The notes under the pieces were generated by a model. It ran no database searches. It had not been told where the DNA came from and saw only the letters and a program-made list of their open reading frames with translations. A stretch of DNA of 64,000 bases from assembly GCF_003595175.1 (NCBI RefSeq), contig NZ_CP032419.1, positions 930,001-994,000 of the forward strand. The letters run 5' to 3'. Below are positions 7,157-17,459 of the stretch, in pieces; the stretch's first letter is position 1, and every line of letters begins with the position of its first letter. The position numbers were made by a program, and so were the translations under genes. The DNA comes from Pseudomonas cavernae (lineage in GTDB: Bacteria > Pseudomonadota > Gammaproteobacteria > Pseudomonadales > Pseudomonadaceae).

Positions 7157-10100
7157 TCACTCGCTGTCTAGATGCAGGGCAGTGGCGACCTTGCCGCCGG
7201 CCTCGGCCTCGGCGAGGCTGACATCAATCAGGAAGATGCGTTCGTCCGACAAGCCACCCTTGTCGACCAGGTAGTTTTTCACGCTGGCGGCCCGGGACTG
7301 GGCCAGTTGGCGCAGCAGCAGCTCGCTCTGGCCCCAGGACTGCAGCACGGCCTCGCGCAGCTTCGCCGCGCGCTCGTCGCTGCCCAGCTCCTTCCACTCG
7401 GCCGGCGGCTGTTGCTTCAGGCGGGTGCGGTAGATCCCTTCGAGCAGGGCGTTCTGGTCATCCTCAGACACCTCCAGCTGACTGGCCTCGGCCGGCACCT
7501 TGTCGCCGCGGCGCTGGAGGATCTTGTAGTAGGTGGTCTGGTATTCGCGCTGCAGGCGCTGCTCGGCGAGCAACGCCCCATCGCTGCTCTGGGCGCTGAT
7601 GCCTTCGACTTCCAGGCGCAACTGCGGGCGTTCCTTGAGCGCCTTGGCGAGGGTGTCGAGGGTGCCCTGCGAGGCGCTGTCCAGTTCGCTGCTGCCGGGG
7701 GCGAAGGGCACGTTGCTGAGGTCGACGTCGCTGCCGCCGCCGACCAGCCCGGCGATGAACTTGAACGGCGCCTGCACTGCGCGCAGCACCAGGTTGCGCA
7801 GGGTCTGCCAGACGATCGGCATGACGCTGAACTGGGGGTCGTTGAGGTCGCCGGCGACCGGCAGCTCGATCTTGATCTTGCCCTCGGTGTCCTTCAGCAG
7901 GGCCACGGCCAGGCGAATCGGCAGGTCGACGGCGTTCGGACTGTCGACCTTCTCGCCGAGCTGCAGTTGTTCGACCACCACCTTGTTTTCCGCCTTCAGC
8001 TGCTTCTTGGTGATCTGGTAGTGCAGGTCGAGATTGAGCCGGCCCTTGCGGATGCGGTAGCCGGCGAACTTGCCGGAATAGGGGGTGAGGGTGGTCAGTT
8101 CGACGCGCTTGAAGCTGGTGGTCAGATCGAGACTGTCCAGCGGGTCGAACGGATTGATGCTGCCGAGGATGCTCACCGGCGCATAGCGGTCGACCTTGCC
8201 CTTGATCGCCACCTTGGCCGCTTGCGGCTTGCGGCTGTCGAGGGTGCCGATACTGCCATTGAGCTGCTGGATGGCGGTGGCGAAGTTGGGCCGCAGGCTG
8301 AAGTCGGCGAAGTTGGCCGAGCCGTTGGCGATGCTGATTGCGCCGATACGGATGCCCAGCGGCTTGCCCGCCGGGTTGGCGGGCGCCGGTGACGGCGTTT
8401 GGCCGGCAGGCGTGGCGGGCTGCGGGATCAGCAAATCGTTGATGTTGGTGGTCTGGTCTTCGTTGATCATCACCCGCGCGTAGGGCTGGTCGAGGCTGAC
8501 TTTGGCGATCTCCAGGTGGTCCTTGTGCTGGTAGTTGAGGCCCTCCAGCACCAGCGTTTGCCATTTAACGAAGTCGCGCTCCTTGAGGGTGTCGAGGGTG
8601 TGCAGCTGGTTGACCTCGGCGCGGCCGTTGACGGCGAAAGCTAGCGGCTCTGTGCTTTGCAGGTCGACATCGAGGTCGCTGCCGAGCAGGCCGCTGCGCA
8701 GTTCCAGGCGAATGAACGGGCTGATGTAGGCCTGCGCCACACGCAGGTCGATGTCGCGGGTGGCGACCTTGAGCTTGGCGCTGACCGGCTTGAGGTTGAC
8801 CTCGCCCTCGGCGCTCAGCTGGCCCTGTTTGCCCAGCCCGGTCTCGAGCTTGAGGCCGAAGGGCGACTGGTTGAGGCTGTCGAAATTACGCAGATCGAGG
8901 CTCAGTGGGCCGACCTCCAGGACCACAGGCTCGGCCGGCTGGCGGTCGGCGAGGTGGATGCGGTAATCGCGTAGCTGGGTGTCGACCAGCAGCACCTGCC
9001 AGGGCTTGCTCGGTTCGGGCTCAGCTGGCGTCGGCGTCGGCGTCGGCGTCTGGGCTGGCGCGGCGGGAGGTGGAGTTGTTAGTGGTTGCTGGGCAGCGCC
9101 GGCGGCCATCGGGTGGCTCGCGGCTGGCGTCTCAGGAGTCGCGGGTGCCGGGGCGGCCTCTGCCGGAGCCTGGGCAGGGGCAGGGGCAGGGGCAGGGGGC
9201 TGTGGGCGCTGGTGCGCGGCGAACAGCTTCTGCCAGTCGAGCTGGCCATCCTTCTCGCGGGTGGCCCAGGTTTCCAGATTCTGGCTGCGGATCTTGCCGA
9301 CGATTACCTGTTGCTTGGCCAGATCCAGGCTGGTTTCGCTGACTTCCAGGCGCTCCAGGCGCACCAAGGGCTTGTTGTCCGGGCTCTTGATGGCGAAGGG
9401 TGCCACAGTGATGGTGGCGTTGCTCAGCTTCAGCTCGGTGCCTTTGGTCAGGTTCAGCGAGTAGTCGCTATTGAGGCTGATCACGCCGTCCTCCAGTACT
9501 AGCGGCACGGCATCGCGCACGTAGGGCCAGAAGCCTTTCATCTTGCCGTCGGTGAGCTTGAGCTGGCCGCTGGAGGTGATCGGCGACAGGCTGACCTGAC
9601 CATGCCAGTCGATGCGCCCACCGTGCGGGCCGATGGCCACTAGGCTCATGTCGGCATTGTCGTGGGGCAGGGTGCTGAGGTTCATCAATTCGAGGTTGAG
9701 CGAGTCGTAGGCGAACTCGACCGGCTCGCTGGGGCGCAGATCCTGGAAGTGCAGACCACCTTCGGTCAAAACGATGCGGTCGATGCGCAGCGGAAAGGGT
9801 TCGCTCGGCGGCTGTTCGGCGGGCTTCGGTTCGCTCGGCGGCAGCTCGAACAATTGGCTCAGGTTGAGCTTGCCGTCCTTGGCGAACAGCACCTCGGTGT
9901 GCGATTTCTCCAACTCGACCGCGGCCAGGTGCAGCGCGCCACTCCACAGGCTGTCCAGCTGCAGGTTGGCGTACAGGCGTTGGAAGCCGGCCTGCGCTTG
10001 CTCGGCTTCGCCGACATGCAGGCCCCAGAGGGTCAGTTCCAGGCTGAACGGGTTGAGTTCCAGGCGCTCCAAATGCGCTGGCACCGTCGCGTACTGGGCC

Positions 10101-10216
10101 AGTTGCTGGTTAGCCACGCGCAGGGCGATGCCTGGGAGGATCAGGAAGCCGAGCAGGCTGTAAAGGGCTAGGGCGATCAGCAGGGCGCCGGCGGCGCGTT
10201 TCAATCCTTTGGGCAT
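7157..10216 (-). CDS. DUF748/AsmA-like envelope protein with C-terminal OmpA-like region
   Basis: This 1019-residue protein has one N-terminal membrane helix (ALLIALALYSLLGFLILPG). A long beta-rich body follows, typical of the AsmA/DUF748 superfamily of periplasm-spanning proteins linked to lipid movement or outer-membrane integrity. Residues about 340-420 form a proline/alanine/threonine-rich linker encoded by simple repeats. Near residue 850 a stretch beginning VPFAPGSSELD resembles an OmpA peptidoglycan-binding domain. The methyltransferase gene ends 76 bases upstream on the same strand. Role in lipid transport is inference from the superfamily. Confidence 0.85.
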   Translation of the reverse strand: MPKGLKRAAGALLIALALYSLLGFLILPGIALRVANQQLAQYATVPAHLERLELNPFSLELTLWGLHVGEAEQAQAGFQRLYANLQLDSLWSGALHLAAVELEKSHTEVLFAKDGKLNLSQLFELPPSEPKPAEQPPSEPFPLRIDRIVLTEGGLHFQDLRPSEPVEFAYDSLNLELMNLSTLPHDNADMSLVAIGPHGGRIDWHGQVSLSPITSSGQLKLTDGKMKGFWPYVRDAVPLVLEDGVISLNSDYSLNLTKGTELKLSNATITVAPFAIKSPDNKPLVRLERLEVSETSLDLAKQQVIVGKIRSQNLETWATREKDGQLDWQKLFAAHQRPQPPAPAPAPAQAPAEAAPAPATPETPAASHPMAAGAAQQPLTTPPPAAPAQTPTPTPTPAEPEPSKPWQVLLVDTQLRDYRIHLADRQPAEPVVLEVGPLSLDLRNFDSLNQSPFGLKLETGLGKQGQLSAEGEVNLKPVSAKLKVATRDIDLRVAQAYISPFIRLELRSGLLGSDLDVDLQSTEPLAFAVNGRAEVNQLHTLDTLKERDFVKWQTLVLEGLNYQHKDHLEIAKVSLDQPYARVMINEDQTTNINDLLIPQPATPAGQTPSPAPANPAGKPLGIRIGAISIANGSANFADFSLRPNFATAIQQLNGSIGTLDSRKPQAAKVAIKGKVDRYAPVSILGSINPFDPLDSLDLTTSFKRVELTTLTPYSGKFAGYRIRKGRLNLDLHYQITKKQLKAENKVVVEQLQLGEKVDSPNAVDLPIRLAVALLKDTEGKIKIELPVAGDLNDPQFSVMPIVWQTLRNLVLRAVQAPFKFIAGLVGGGSDVDLSNVPFAPGSSELDSASQGTLDTLAKALKERPQLRLEVEGISAQSSDGALLAEQRLQREYQTTYYKILQRRGDKVPAEASQLEVSEDDQNALLEGIYRTRLKQQPPAEWKELGSDERAAKLREAVLQSWGQSELLLRQLAQSRAASVKNYLVDKGGLSDERIFLIDVSLAEAEAGGKVATALHLDSE
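9027..9050. repeat. Hexanucleotide tandem repeat (GTCGGC)n
   Basis: About four units of GTCGGC lie inside the DUF748 gene and encode a Thr-Pro run in the linker. The unit is a multiple of three, so slippage would change linker length without breaking the frame. Confidence 0.75.
9172..9198. repeat. Hexanucleotide tandem repeat (GGGGCA)n
   Basis: About four units of GGGGCA encode Pro-Ala alternation in the same DUF748 linker. It is a second in-frame slippage-prone tract 120 bases from the first. Confidence 0.75.
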
Positions 10217-10292
10217 GGTGCGGCGTCATCTTCCAGGCTGAGGTGCCGTGGAGTATGGCATGGCTGTGTGAGTGTGCGGCCCCTACACCCGC

Positions 10293-11309
10293 TCAAAAAC
10301 GCAGGATCAGGGTCTTCAGCGGCGGCTGGCCGTCCATCGAGGGGAAGTCCGCGGCGGGGGGCAGGGGTTGGCAGTCGCGCACCGATCGGCCGAGTTTCTC
10401 GGCGCAGCGCAGCACCTGCTCGCGCCAGTCGTGCATTGCCACCTTCGCCAGGTTGTTGCAGCAGATCAGCACGCCGTTGGCGGCGGTGGCCAGCAGCGCC
10501 GGCTTGAGCAGACTCTGGTAATCGCGCAGCAGGTCGACGGTACCGAAGGTGCTCTTGGCCCAGGCCGGCGGGTCGAGGAACACCAGGTCGAACTGGCGCG
10601 CCTGCAGGCGTGGGTAGTGCGGCAGTTTGTGCCCGCGCCGCGCGCTGACGGGCAGGCCGGCCAACTGGCGGACGGCCGGGAAGTAATCGGACTGGACGAA
10701 TTGCATGGCCGGCAGCTGCGGGTTGAGCGCGCCGTTCTCGCGGCCGACCGCCAGGTTGCCTTCGGCGAAGTCCAGGTTGACCACCGTGCTGGCGCCACCA
10801 GCCGCTGCGCTGAGACCGACGCCGCAGGTGTAGGCGAACAGGTTGAGCACCGATTTGCCGGCACTGTGGGCCTTGATCCAGCCACGGGCGTTGCGCAGGT
10901 CGAGGAACAGCAGTGGATCCTGGCCCGGATGGCGGCCGCGCACCCGGTAGTTGAGGCCCCATTCGTGGCCGATCAGGTCTTTCAGGGCGGCGGCGTCGGG
11001 CTGATACACCGGATCGCTGCGGTCGATGCGCGAGTTACCCTGCGAGCGGTCGTTGTAGACCAGCAGCAGGTCGAGGCCGAGGCTGCGCTCGATCTCCGCG
11101 TGCAGGGCCAGCAGGGCGTCGCGCTCGAGGGTTTGGTGGAAACTCTGCACCAGCAACTGCGGGCCGTAGCGGTCGACGGTCAGGCCCGGTGCGCCTTCCT
11201 GGCTGCCGTGGAACAGGCGGTAGCAGTCGGTGCCCTGGGCATGCAGTTCGGTGAGCAGGGCCTGGCGGGTATCGAAGGCGGCGCGCAGCGCCTGATTGAG
11301 AGAAGGCAT
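10293..11309 (-). CDS. Class I SAM-dependent methyltransferase (RlmI/RlmKL-like)
   Basis: The open frame reaches 11363, but the ATG at 11309 (MPSLNQALRAAFD) fits the family N-terminus and gives 338 residues. An N-terminal region (VDRYGPQLLVQSF, about 50-65) resembles the RNA-binding part of RlmI-type enzymes. The SAM pocket appears as LNLFAYTCGVGL and the catalytic-type motif as LDPPAWAKS. These place it among 23S rRNA base methyltransferases, but the exact nucleotide cannot be told from sequence. The DUF748 gene starts 76 bases downstream, so the two are probably co-transcribed. Confidence 0.83.
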   Translation of the reverse strand: MPSLNQALRAAFDTRQALLTELHAQGTDCYRLFHGSQEGAPGLTVDRYGPQLLVQSFHQTLERDALLALHAEIERSLGLDLLLVYNDRSQGNSRIDRSDPVYQPDAAALKDLIGHEWGLNYRVRGRHPGQDPLLFLDLRNARGWIKAHSAGKSVLNLFAYTCGVGLSAAAGGASTVVNLDFAEGNLAVGRENGALNPQLPAMQFVQSDYFPAVRQLAGLPVSARRGHKLPHYPRLQARQFDLVFLDPPAWAKSTFGTVDLLRDYQSLLKPALLATAANGVLICCNNLAKVAMHDWREQVLRCAEKLGRSVRDCQPLPPAADFPSMDGQPPLKTLILRF

Positions 11310-11347
11310 GCGCGGCGTCTCGGTGAGAGGAGGCGCGCAGTTTATCA

Positions 11348-11376
11348 AGAAAAACGCCGGCACTTGGCCGGCGCTT
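11348..11376 (-). terminator. Terminator of the thiolase gene
   Basis: Read on the minus strand, GCGCCGGCC-AAGT-GCCGGCG is followed by TTTTTCTTG. It lies 17 bases after the thiolase stop and upstream of the methyltransferase start. Confidence 0.85.
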
Positions 11377-11392
11377 CCTTGGCATCAGGGGA

Positions 11393-12571
11393 TTAACGCT
11401 CAATCGCCAGCGCTACGCCCTGGCCGCCGCCGATGCACAGGGTGGCGAGTCCCTTCTTGGCGTCGCGCTTGAGCATCTCGTGCAGCAGGGTCACCAGCAC
11501 GCGGCAGCCGGAGGCGCCGATCGGGTGGCCGAGGGCGATGGCGCCGCCATTGACGTTGACCTTGTCCGCGTCCCAGCCAAGCTCCTGGCCGACCGCCAGG
11601 GACTGCGCGGCGAAGGCTTCGTTGGCTTCGATCAGGTCGAGGTCAGCCAGCTGCCAGCCGGCCTTTTCCAGGCAGCGCTTGGTCGCCGAGACTGGGCCGA
11701 TGCCCATGATCGCCGGGTCGACGCCGGCATTGGCGTAGCCGGCGATCTTCGCCAGCACCGGCAGGCCGAGGGCCTTGGCTTTCTCGGCACTCATCAGCAG
11801 CACGGCGGCGGCGCCGTCGTTGAGGCTGGAGGCGTTGCCGGCGGTGACGCTGCCGTCCTTCTTGAACGCCGGCTTGAGCTTGGCCAGGGATTCGGCGCTG
11901 GTGCCCGCGCGCGGCTGTTCATCGGTGGCGAAGGCCAGCGGCTCGCCTTTCTTCTGCGGAATCAGGATCGGGGTGATCTCATCATTGAAGCGTCCACCTT
12001 CGATGGCGGCCACGGCTTTCTGCTGCGAGGCGGCGGCGAAGGCGTCCTGCTGCTCGCGGCTGAGGCCGTACTTGGCCACCAGATTCTCGGCGGTGATGCC
12101 CATGTGGTAATCGTTGAAGGCGTCCCACAGGCCGTCCTGAATCATGGTGTCGATCAGTTTGGCGTGGCCCATGCGCAGGCCGGTACGGGCGCCAGGCATG
12201 ACGTAGGGGGCGAGGCTCATGTTCTCCTGGCCGCCGGCGATGATCACCTCGGCGTCGCCACAGCGGATCGCCTGGGCACCCAGGTGCAGGGCCTTGAGGC
12301 CGGAGCCGCAGACCTTGTTGAGGGTCAGGGCCGGCACCGCATGCGGCAGGCCGGCGAGGATCGCCGCCTGGCGCGCCGGGTTCTGGCCGCTGCCGGCGGT
12401 CAACACCTGGCCGAAGATCACTTCATCCACCTCGGCGCCGTCCAGGCCGGTTTGCTCCAGCAGGCGGCGGATCACCGCGGCGCCCAGTTCCGGGGCCGGA
12501 ATATTGGCCAGCGCGCCCTGGAAGCTGCCGATGGCGGTGCGGGTGGCGGCGACGATGACGACTTCTTGCAT
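11393..12571 (-). CDS. Acetyl-CoA C-acetyltransferase (thiolase)
   Basis: A biosynthetic/degradative thiolase that condenses or cleaves acetyl-CoA units. At 392 residues it has the full family length. The acyl-accepting cysteine is C88 ([10 protein letters not shown]), the catalytic histidine H349 ([10 protein letters not shown]) and the second cysteine C379 (LCIGGGQG). It opens with [14 protein letters not shown]. Its own terminator and the absence of linked acyl-CoA or PHA genes suggest a stand-alone gene. AtoB or PhaA are both possible names and cannot be separated here. Confidence 0.93.
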   Translation of the reverse strand: MQEVVIVAATRTAIGSFQGALANIPAPELGAAVIRRLLEQTGLDGAEVDEVIFGQVLTAGSGQNPARQAAILAGLPHAVPALTLNKVCGSGLKALHLGAQAIRCGDAEVIIAGGQENMSLAPYVMPGARTGLRMGHAKLIDTMIQDGLWDAFNDYHMGITAENLVAKYGLSREQQDAFAAASQQKAVAAIEGGRFNDEITPILIPQKKGEPLAFATDEQPRAGTSAESLAKLKPAFKKDGSVTAGNASSLNDGAAAVLLMSAEKAKALGLPVLAKIAGYANAGVDPAIMGIGPVSATKRCLEKAGWQLADLDLIEANEAFAAQSLAVGQELGWDADKVNVNGGAIALGHPIGASGCRVLVTLLHEMLKRDAKKGLATLCIGGGQGVALAIER

Positions 12572-12681
12572 GACGCAGATCCTCAGGAAAAAGCGGGTCG
12601 AGCCGCGGCTGTCGTATGGTTAGGGCAATGGTTGCACAGGCATTTGTCGGTGGCCACCTCCCGGACTGGGTGGTCATGGCC

Positions 12682-13560
12682 TCAGCGGATGGGCGGCAGG
12701 CCCATGCGCCGCCGGGCGCGGTGCAGCGAGCCGTTGCGTACCGCCCAGCGCAGCAAGGGCACGCTGCCGCGCACCCCGGCGCGGATCAGTCGGCGTTGCA
12801 GCGGGCCTAGACGCAGGTCGAGCAGGTCGCCGGCCCAGTCCGGCAGCAGGTCGATGCCGGCGCGCAGCATCAAGGCGCTGTAGGGGCGGGCGAAGGCGCT
12901 CGGCGAGGGGGCGGCGAGCAGTACGCGGATTACCTCGCGGGTGCGCGAGTCGTAGCGCAATTGCGGGCGCATGGCCTGCAGGTAGTCCGCCACCGCCTGG
13001 CGCGAACGCGGCACGTCGTGGGCGCCGAGGCGTTCGGCGACCAGGGCGATTTCGGCGTAATAGCGGTCCTGCTCGTGACCCGGAAATTCCGGATTGCGGT
13101 AGCGCAGGTAGGACTTGAGGAAGCTGCTGACCTCGGCCACATGCACCCAGGTCAACAGGTCCGGGTCGTTGGCGGCATAGGGCCGGCCATCCGGCAGGGT
13201 GCCGACCACGCCTTCATGGATGCGCTGCACGCGGGCGATGAGCTTGTCCGCATCGGCGCGCGCGCCGTAGGTGGTGGTCGAGATGAACTGGCCGGTGCGG
13301 CGTAGGCGGCCGAGCATGTCCTCGCGGAAGTTGGAATGATCCCAGACCCCGGCCAAGGCCCGGGGGTGAAGCATCTGCAGAAGCAGCGCGCTGACGCCGC
13401 CGATCAGCATGGCGCTGAAGTCGCCATGCACCTGCCAGCATGCCGAGTCGGGGCCGAACAGCCCGGGGTCGCCGGCCGGCGACTCGAAGTCGACCCCGCC
13501 GAGGGCCAGGCCGCTGAGGTTGAGCACCTGGCTTTCGATGTGACGGCGGAGCGTTTCCAT
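12682..13560 (-). CDS. Oxygenase MpaB family protein (DUF2236)
   Basis: A 292-residue protein of the family that includes fungal MpaB and latex-clearing oxygenases, which use a b-type haem. Family landmarks are WQVHGDFSAMLIGGVSALLLQ, MLHPRALAGV, the segment FISTTTYGARADADKLI, and WVHVAEVSSFLKSYLRY. The histidines in LHPRA and WVHVAE are candidate haem ligands by family analogy. It starts 55 bases after the acs stop on the same strand. The physiological substrate is unknown. Confidence 0.85.
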   Translation of the reverse strand: METLRRHIESQVLNLSGLALGGVDFESPAGDPGLFGPDSACWQVHGDFSAMLIGGVSALLLQMLHPRALAGVWDHSNFREDMLGRLRRTGQFISTTTYGARADADKLIARVQRIHEGVVGTLPDGRPYAANDPDLLTWVHVAEVSSFLKSYLRYRNPEFPGHEQDRYYAEIALVAERLGAHDVPRSRQAVADYLQAMRPQLRYDSRTREVIRVLLAAPSPSAFARPYSALMLRAGIDLLPDWAGDLLDLRLGPLQRRLIRAGVRGSVPLLRWAVRNGSLHRARRRMGLPPIR

Positions 13561-13580
13561 GGCGACGGCTGGCTTCCTTG

Positions 13581-13604
13581 CCCCTCTCCCGGGCAGGAGA
13601 GGGG
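13581..13604 (-). terminator. Perfect hairpin after acs (terminator-like, no T-run)
   Basis: CCCCTCTCC (13581-13589) pairs with GGAGAGGGG (13596-13604) across a six-base loop. It sits 11 bases beyond the acs stop. No U-tract follows on either strand, so it may stabilise the 3' end rather than terminate. Confidence 0.4.
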
Positions 13605-13614
13605 GCGTTGCGGG

Positions 13615-15552
13615 TTAACGGTTGAGGCGCTTGCCGATCAGCCCATCGACCACCGAGGGGTCGGCCAGGGTCGAGGTGTCGCCGAGGCTGTCCAGTTCGT
13701 TGCAGGCGATCTTGCGCAGGATGCGCCGCATGATCTTGCCCGAGCGGGTTTTCGGCAAGGCCGGCGCCCACTGCAGCAGTTCAGGCTTGGCGAAGCTGCC
13801 GATTTCCTTGCCGACCAGCGCCAGCAGTTCCTGCTTCAGCGCCTCGCTCGGCTCGATGCCGTTCATCGGCGTGACGAAGGCGTAAATGCCCTGACCCTTC
13901 ACGTCATGCGGATAGCCGACCACCGCCGCCTCGGCGACCGCATCATGCAGCACCAGGGCGCTTTCCACCTCGGCGGTGCCGATGCGGTGGCCGGAGACGT
14001 TGATCACGTCATCGACTCGGCCGGTGATCCAGTAGTAGCCGTCCTCGTCGCGGCGCGCGCCGTCGCCGGTGAAGTAGTAGCCGGGGTAAGCGCTGAAGTA
14101 GGTGTCGAGCATGCGCTGGTGGTCGCCGTAGACGCTGCGGATCTGGCTCGGCCAGCTGGCCTTGATCGCCAGTACGCCTGAGCCTGCGCCGGCAATTTCC
14201 TGGCCCTGTTCATCCAGCAGCACCGGCTGTACGCCGAAGAACGGGCGGGTCGCCGAGCCGGGCTTGAGGGTAGTGGCGCCGGGCAGCGGGGTGATCATGA
14301 TGGCGCCGGTTTCGGTCTGCCACCAGGTGTCGACGATCGGGCAGCGGGTTTCGCCGACCACGTGGTAGTACCACTCCCAGGCTTCCGGGTTGATCGGCTC
14401 GCCCACCGTGCCGAGCAGGCGCAGACTGCTGCGCGAAGTCTTCTCCACCGGCGCGGTGCCTTCGCGCATCAGCGCGCGCAGGGCAGTCGGCGCGGTGTAG
14501 AAGGTGTTCACCTGATGCTTGTCGATTACTTGCCAGAAGCGCGAGGCGTCCGGGTAGTTCGGCACGCCCTCGAAGATCAGGCTGGTGGCGCCGTTGGCCA
14601 GCGGGCCGTAGACGATGTAGCTGTGGCCGGTGACCCAGCCGACGTCGGCGGTGCACCAGTAGATGTCGCCGTCGTGGTAGTCGAACACGTACTTGTGGGT
14701 CATCGCCGCCTGCAGCAGGTAGCCGCCACTGGTGTGCAGCACGCCCTTGGGTTTGCCGGTACTGCCGGAGGTGTAGAGGATAAACAGCGGGTCTTCCGCG
14801 TCCATCGGCTCCGGCGGGCAGTCGCCGTCCACCGTGCGCAGCGCTTCGTGGTACCAGAGGTCGCGGCCCTCGGCCCAGGCGATCTTGCCCTGGGTGCGCT
14901 CGACCACCACTACCGTGCTGACGTTCGGGCAGCTCTGCAGGGCCTTGTCGACGTTGGTCTTGAGCGGGATGTACTTGCCGCCGCGCACACCCTCGTCGGC
15001 GGTGATCACGGTGCGGCAGTCGGCATCGAGGATGCGGTCGCGCAGGGCATCCGGCGAGAAGCCGCCGAACACCACCGAATGCACCGCGCCGATGCGCGCG
15101 CAGGCGAGCATGGCGTAGGCCGCCTCCGGCACCATCGGCATGTAGATGCACACCCGGTCACCCTTGCTCACGCCGCGCTGCTTGAGCACGTTGGCCAGGC
15201 GGCAGACGTGGGAGTGCAACTTGTTGTAGGTGATGTGCGCCGATTCGCTGGGGTTGTCACCCTCCCAGATGAAGGCGATCTGTTCGCCGCGCTCGGCCAG
15301 ATGGCGGTCGATGCAGTTGTAACTGACATTCAGCTGGCCGCCCTTGAACCAGGTGGCCTGGCCCTTGTGCATGTCGCCGTGGTGCACGCTGTGCCAGGGC
15401 TTGAACCAATCGAGGAAGGCTTTCGCCTGTTCGCCCCAGAAGATTTCGGGCGCCTCGACGGATTGCCGGTACAGGCGCTGGTAGTCGTCTTCATTCAGAT
15501 GCGCGCGTTTGCGCACCGCATCGGGGACTGGGTGGCTGCTGATTTCAAACAT
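13615..15552 (-). CDS. acs: Acetyl-CoA synthetase (AMP-forming)
   Basis: Activates acetate to acetyl-CoA through acetyl-AMP, feeding acetate into the TCA and glyoxylate cycles. The 645 residues match the family. The ATP-binding motif is [11 protein letters not shown] (about residue 265). [10 protein letters not shown] is near 415 and [16 protein letters not shown] near 500. The C-terminal [11 protein letters not shown] (about residue 605) holds the lysine that protein acetyltransferases modify in other bacteria. AAGGAGGA precedes the ATG. In Pseudomonas acs is subject to catabolite control linked to CbrAB/Crc, whose genes lie 7-11 kb away, but no direct Crc site was demonstrated here. Confidence 0.97.
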   Translation of the reverse strand: MFEISSHPVPDAVRKRAHLNEDDYQRLYRQSVEAPEIFWGEQAKAFLDWFKPWHSVHHGDMHKGQATWFKGGQLNVSYNCIDRHLAERGEQIAFIWEGDNPSESAHITYNKLHSHVCRLANVLKQRGVSKGDRVCIYMPMVPEAAYAMLACARIGAVHSVVFGGFSPDALRDRILDADCRTVITADEGVRGGKYIPLKTNVDKALQSCPNVSTVVVVERTQGKIAWAEGRDLWYHEALRTVDGDCPPEPMDAEDPLFILYTSGSTGKPKGVLHTSGGYLLQAAMTHKYVFDYHDGDIYWCTADVGWVTGHSYIVYGPLANGATSLIFEGVPNYPDASRFWQVIDKHQVNTFYTAPTALRALMREGTAPVEKTSRSSLRLLGTVGEPINPEAWEWYYHVVGETRCPIVDTWWQTETGAIMITPLPGATTLKPGSATRPFFGVQPVLLDEQGQEIAGAGSGVLAIKASWPSQIRSVYGDHQRMLDTYFSAYPGYYFTGDGARRDEDGYYWITGRVDDVINVSGHRIGTAEVESALVLHDAVAEAAVVGYPHDVKGQGIYAFVTPMNGIEPSEALKQELLALVGKEIGSFAKPELLQWAPALPKTRSGKIMRRILRKIACNELDSLGDTSTLADPSVVDGLIGKRLNR

Positions 15553-15661
15553 GGCGAGTCCTCCTTGTTGTATGCCGCATTTGCCGTTAAGGGTGCACCC
15601 AGGCAGTTGCTTGGTTCAACCCGGGCCGGTGTTTCCCCAACTTTAGAACACCGCAGAAAGC

Positions 15662-15690
15662 ACGAACCCGGCACGGGGCCGGGTTCGCAA
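15662..15690 (-). terminator. Hairpin terminator of pgi
   Basis: GAACCCGGC (15664-15672) and GCCGGGTTC (15678-15686) form a nine-pair stem 20-45 bases beyond the pgi stop. The following minus-strand tract (GTGCTTTCT) is a weak U-run. Confidence 0.6.
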
Positions 15691-15709
15691 GGTTTCCGCC
15701 GAGAGGACC

Positions 15710-17374
15710 TCAGCCGCGGTGACGGCCGCGGAAGAAGTCGATCAGGCCCTGGGTCGAGGCATCCTCAGCCGGCTGCTCGTTGCTGCCGGTGAGGCGCTGA
15801 TACACGCTCTTACCCAGCTCCTTGCCCAGTTCGACGCCCCACTGGTCGAAGGCGTTGATGCCCCAGATCACGCTTTGGGCGAACACTTTGTGCTCGTACA
15901 TCGCCACCAGCGCGCCCAGCCGGCGCGGGCTGATGCGTTCGAGCACCAGGGTGTTGCTCGGCCGATTGCCGGGAATCACCTTGTGTGGCGCCAGGCGCTG
16001 CACTTCGTCTTCCGGCAGGCATTTGCCGCGCAGTTCCTCCTCGGCTTCCGCGCGGGTCTTGCCGAGCATCAGCGCCTGGCTCTGCGACAGGCAGTTGGCA
16101 TACAGCCACTGGTGGTGGTCGGCCACCGGGTTGTAGCTGACCACCGGCACGATGAAGTCCGCCGGAATCAGCTGGGTGCCCTGGTGCAGCAGCTGGTGGT
16201 AAGCGTGCTGGCCGTTGCAGCCGACGCCGCCCCAGATCACCGGGCCGGTATCACAGCTCACCGGACTGCCGTCCTGGCGCACGGATTTGCCGTTGGACTC
16301 CATGTCCAGCTGCTGCAGGTGCTTGGTGATGTTCCGCAGGTAGTGATCGTAGGGCAGGATCGCGTGGCTCTGCGCGCCCCAGAAGTTGCCATACCACACG
16401 CCGAGCAGGGCTAGCAGCACTGGCATGTTGCGTTCGAAGGGGGCGGTGAGGAAGTGCTGGTCCATGCTGTAGGCACCGGACAGCAGTTCCTTGAAGTTGG
16501 ACATGCCGATGGCCAGGGCGATCGGTAGGCCAATCGCCGACCACAGCGAGTAGCGGCCGCCGACCCAGTCCCACATCGGGAAGATGTTTTCCTCGCGGAT
16601 ACCGAACTCGACGGCGGCCTCGCGATTGCTGGAAACGGCGATGAAGTGCTTGTACAAGTCCGCCTGCGAGCCGCCCTGGGCCAGGTACCAGCTGCGCGCG
16701 GCCTGGGCGTTCTTCAGTGTCTCGAGGGTGCTGAAGGACTTCGACGAGACGATGAACAGCGTGGTTTCCGCGCGCAGGCTGGCCGACAGTTCATGGAACT
16801 CGCTGCCGTCGATATTGGCCAGGTAATGGCAGCGCACCCCGCGCTGGGCAAACGGCAGCAGGGCCTCGGAGACCAGTTGCGGGCCGAGGAAGGAGCCGCC
16901 GATGCCGATGTTCACCACATCGGTGATCGGTTTCTCGCTGTAACCGCGCCACAGGCCGTCATGGATGCGCCCGACCAGTTCGGTCATCTGATTGAGCACG
17001 CGGTGCACTTCCGGCATCACGTTGACGCCATTCACCGGCAGACGGTCGGCCACCGGCCGGCGCAGCGCGGTGTGCAGGGCCGGGCGGCCCTCGGAGGCGT
17101 TGAGCAGCTCGCCGTTGAACAGCGCCTCGATCGCCTCCTGCAGCTTGGCCTCGCGCGCCAGGCGCACCAACAGCTCGCGGGTCTGACGGTCGATCAAGTT
17201 CTTTGAGTAGTCGAGGAACAGGCCGCTGCTGCTCAGGGAGAATTCCTTGAAACGCTCGCTGTCTTGGCTGAAGGCTTCGCGCATGCTGAAGTCCTGCATC
17301 GCCAGCCGATGCTGGGCGAGCGCCTGCCAGGCGGACAGGGTGGTGACATCGAGCGGGGTTTGGTAATACGCCAT
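15710..17374 (-). CDS. pgi: Glucose-6-phosphate isomerase
   Basis: Interconverts glucose-6-phosphate and fructose-6-phosphate. In pseudomonads, which usually lack phosphofructokinase, it mainly serves gluconeogenesis and the Entner-Doudoroff cycle. At 554 residues it is full length, with the signatures [14 protein letters not shown] (about 152), [10 protein letters not shown] (about 210), [17 protein letters not shown] and [20 protein letters not shown] lies ahead of the ATG. It follows panD in the same direction after a panD terminator, so it likely has its own promoter. Confidence 0.97.
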   Translation of the reverse strand: MAYYQTPLDVTTLSAWQALAQHRLAMQDFSMREAFSQDSERFKEFSLSSSGLFLDYSKNLIDRQTRELLVRLAREAKLQEAIEALFNGELLNASEGRPALHTALRRPVADRLPVNGVNVMPEVHRVLNQMTELVGRIHDGLWRGYSEKPITDVVNIGIGGSFLGPQLVSEALLPFAQRGVRCHYLANIDGSEFHELSASLRAETTLFIVSSKSFSTLETLKNAQAARSWYLAQGGSQADLYKHFIAVSSNREAAVEFGIREENIFPMWDWVGGRYSLWSAIGLPIALAIGMSNFKELLSGAYSMDQHFLTAPFERNMPVLLALLGVWYGNFWGAQSHAILPYDHYLRNITKHLQQLDMESNGKSVRQDGSPVSCDTGPVIWGGVGCNGQHAYHQLLHQGTQLIPADFIVPVVSYNPVADHHQWLYANCLSQSQALMLGKTRAEAEEELRGKCLPEDEVQRLAPHKVIPGNRPSNTLVLERISPRRLGALVAMYEHKVFAQSVIWGINAFDQWGVELGKELGKSVYQRLTGSNEQPAEDASTQGLIDFFRGRHRG

Positions 17375-17414
17375 GGCCTGCGGGTTCCTTGAGCAAGAGC
17401 GAGTTTTGGACAGT

Positions 17415-17441
17415 AAAAAGCCCGGAACGCTCCGGGCTTTC
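17415..17441 (-). terminator. Terminator of panD
   Basis: On the minus strand AAAGCCCGGA-GCGT-TCCGGGCTTTTT forms a ten-pair stem with a U-tract. It lies 20 bases after the panD stop. Confidence 0.9.
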
Positions 17442-17459
17442 AGTCTAGCGGTTTGCGGT

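Noticed and set aside
14362..15792. A 476-codon frame opposite acs
   Set aside because: Low-complexity His/Val/Ala-rich product, typical of antisense frames in high-GC DNA; acs on the other strand is unambiguous.
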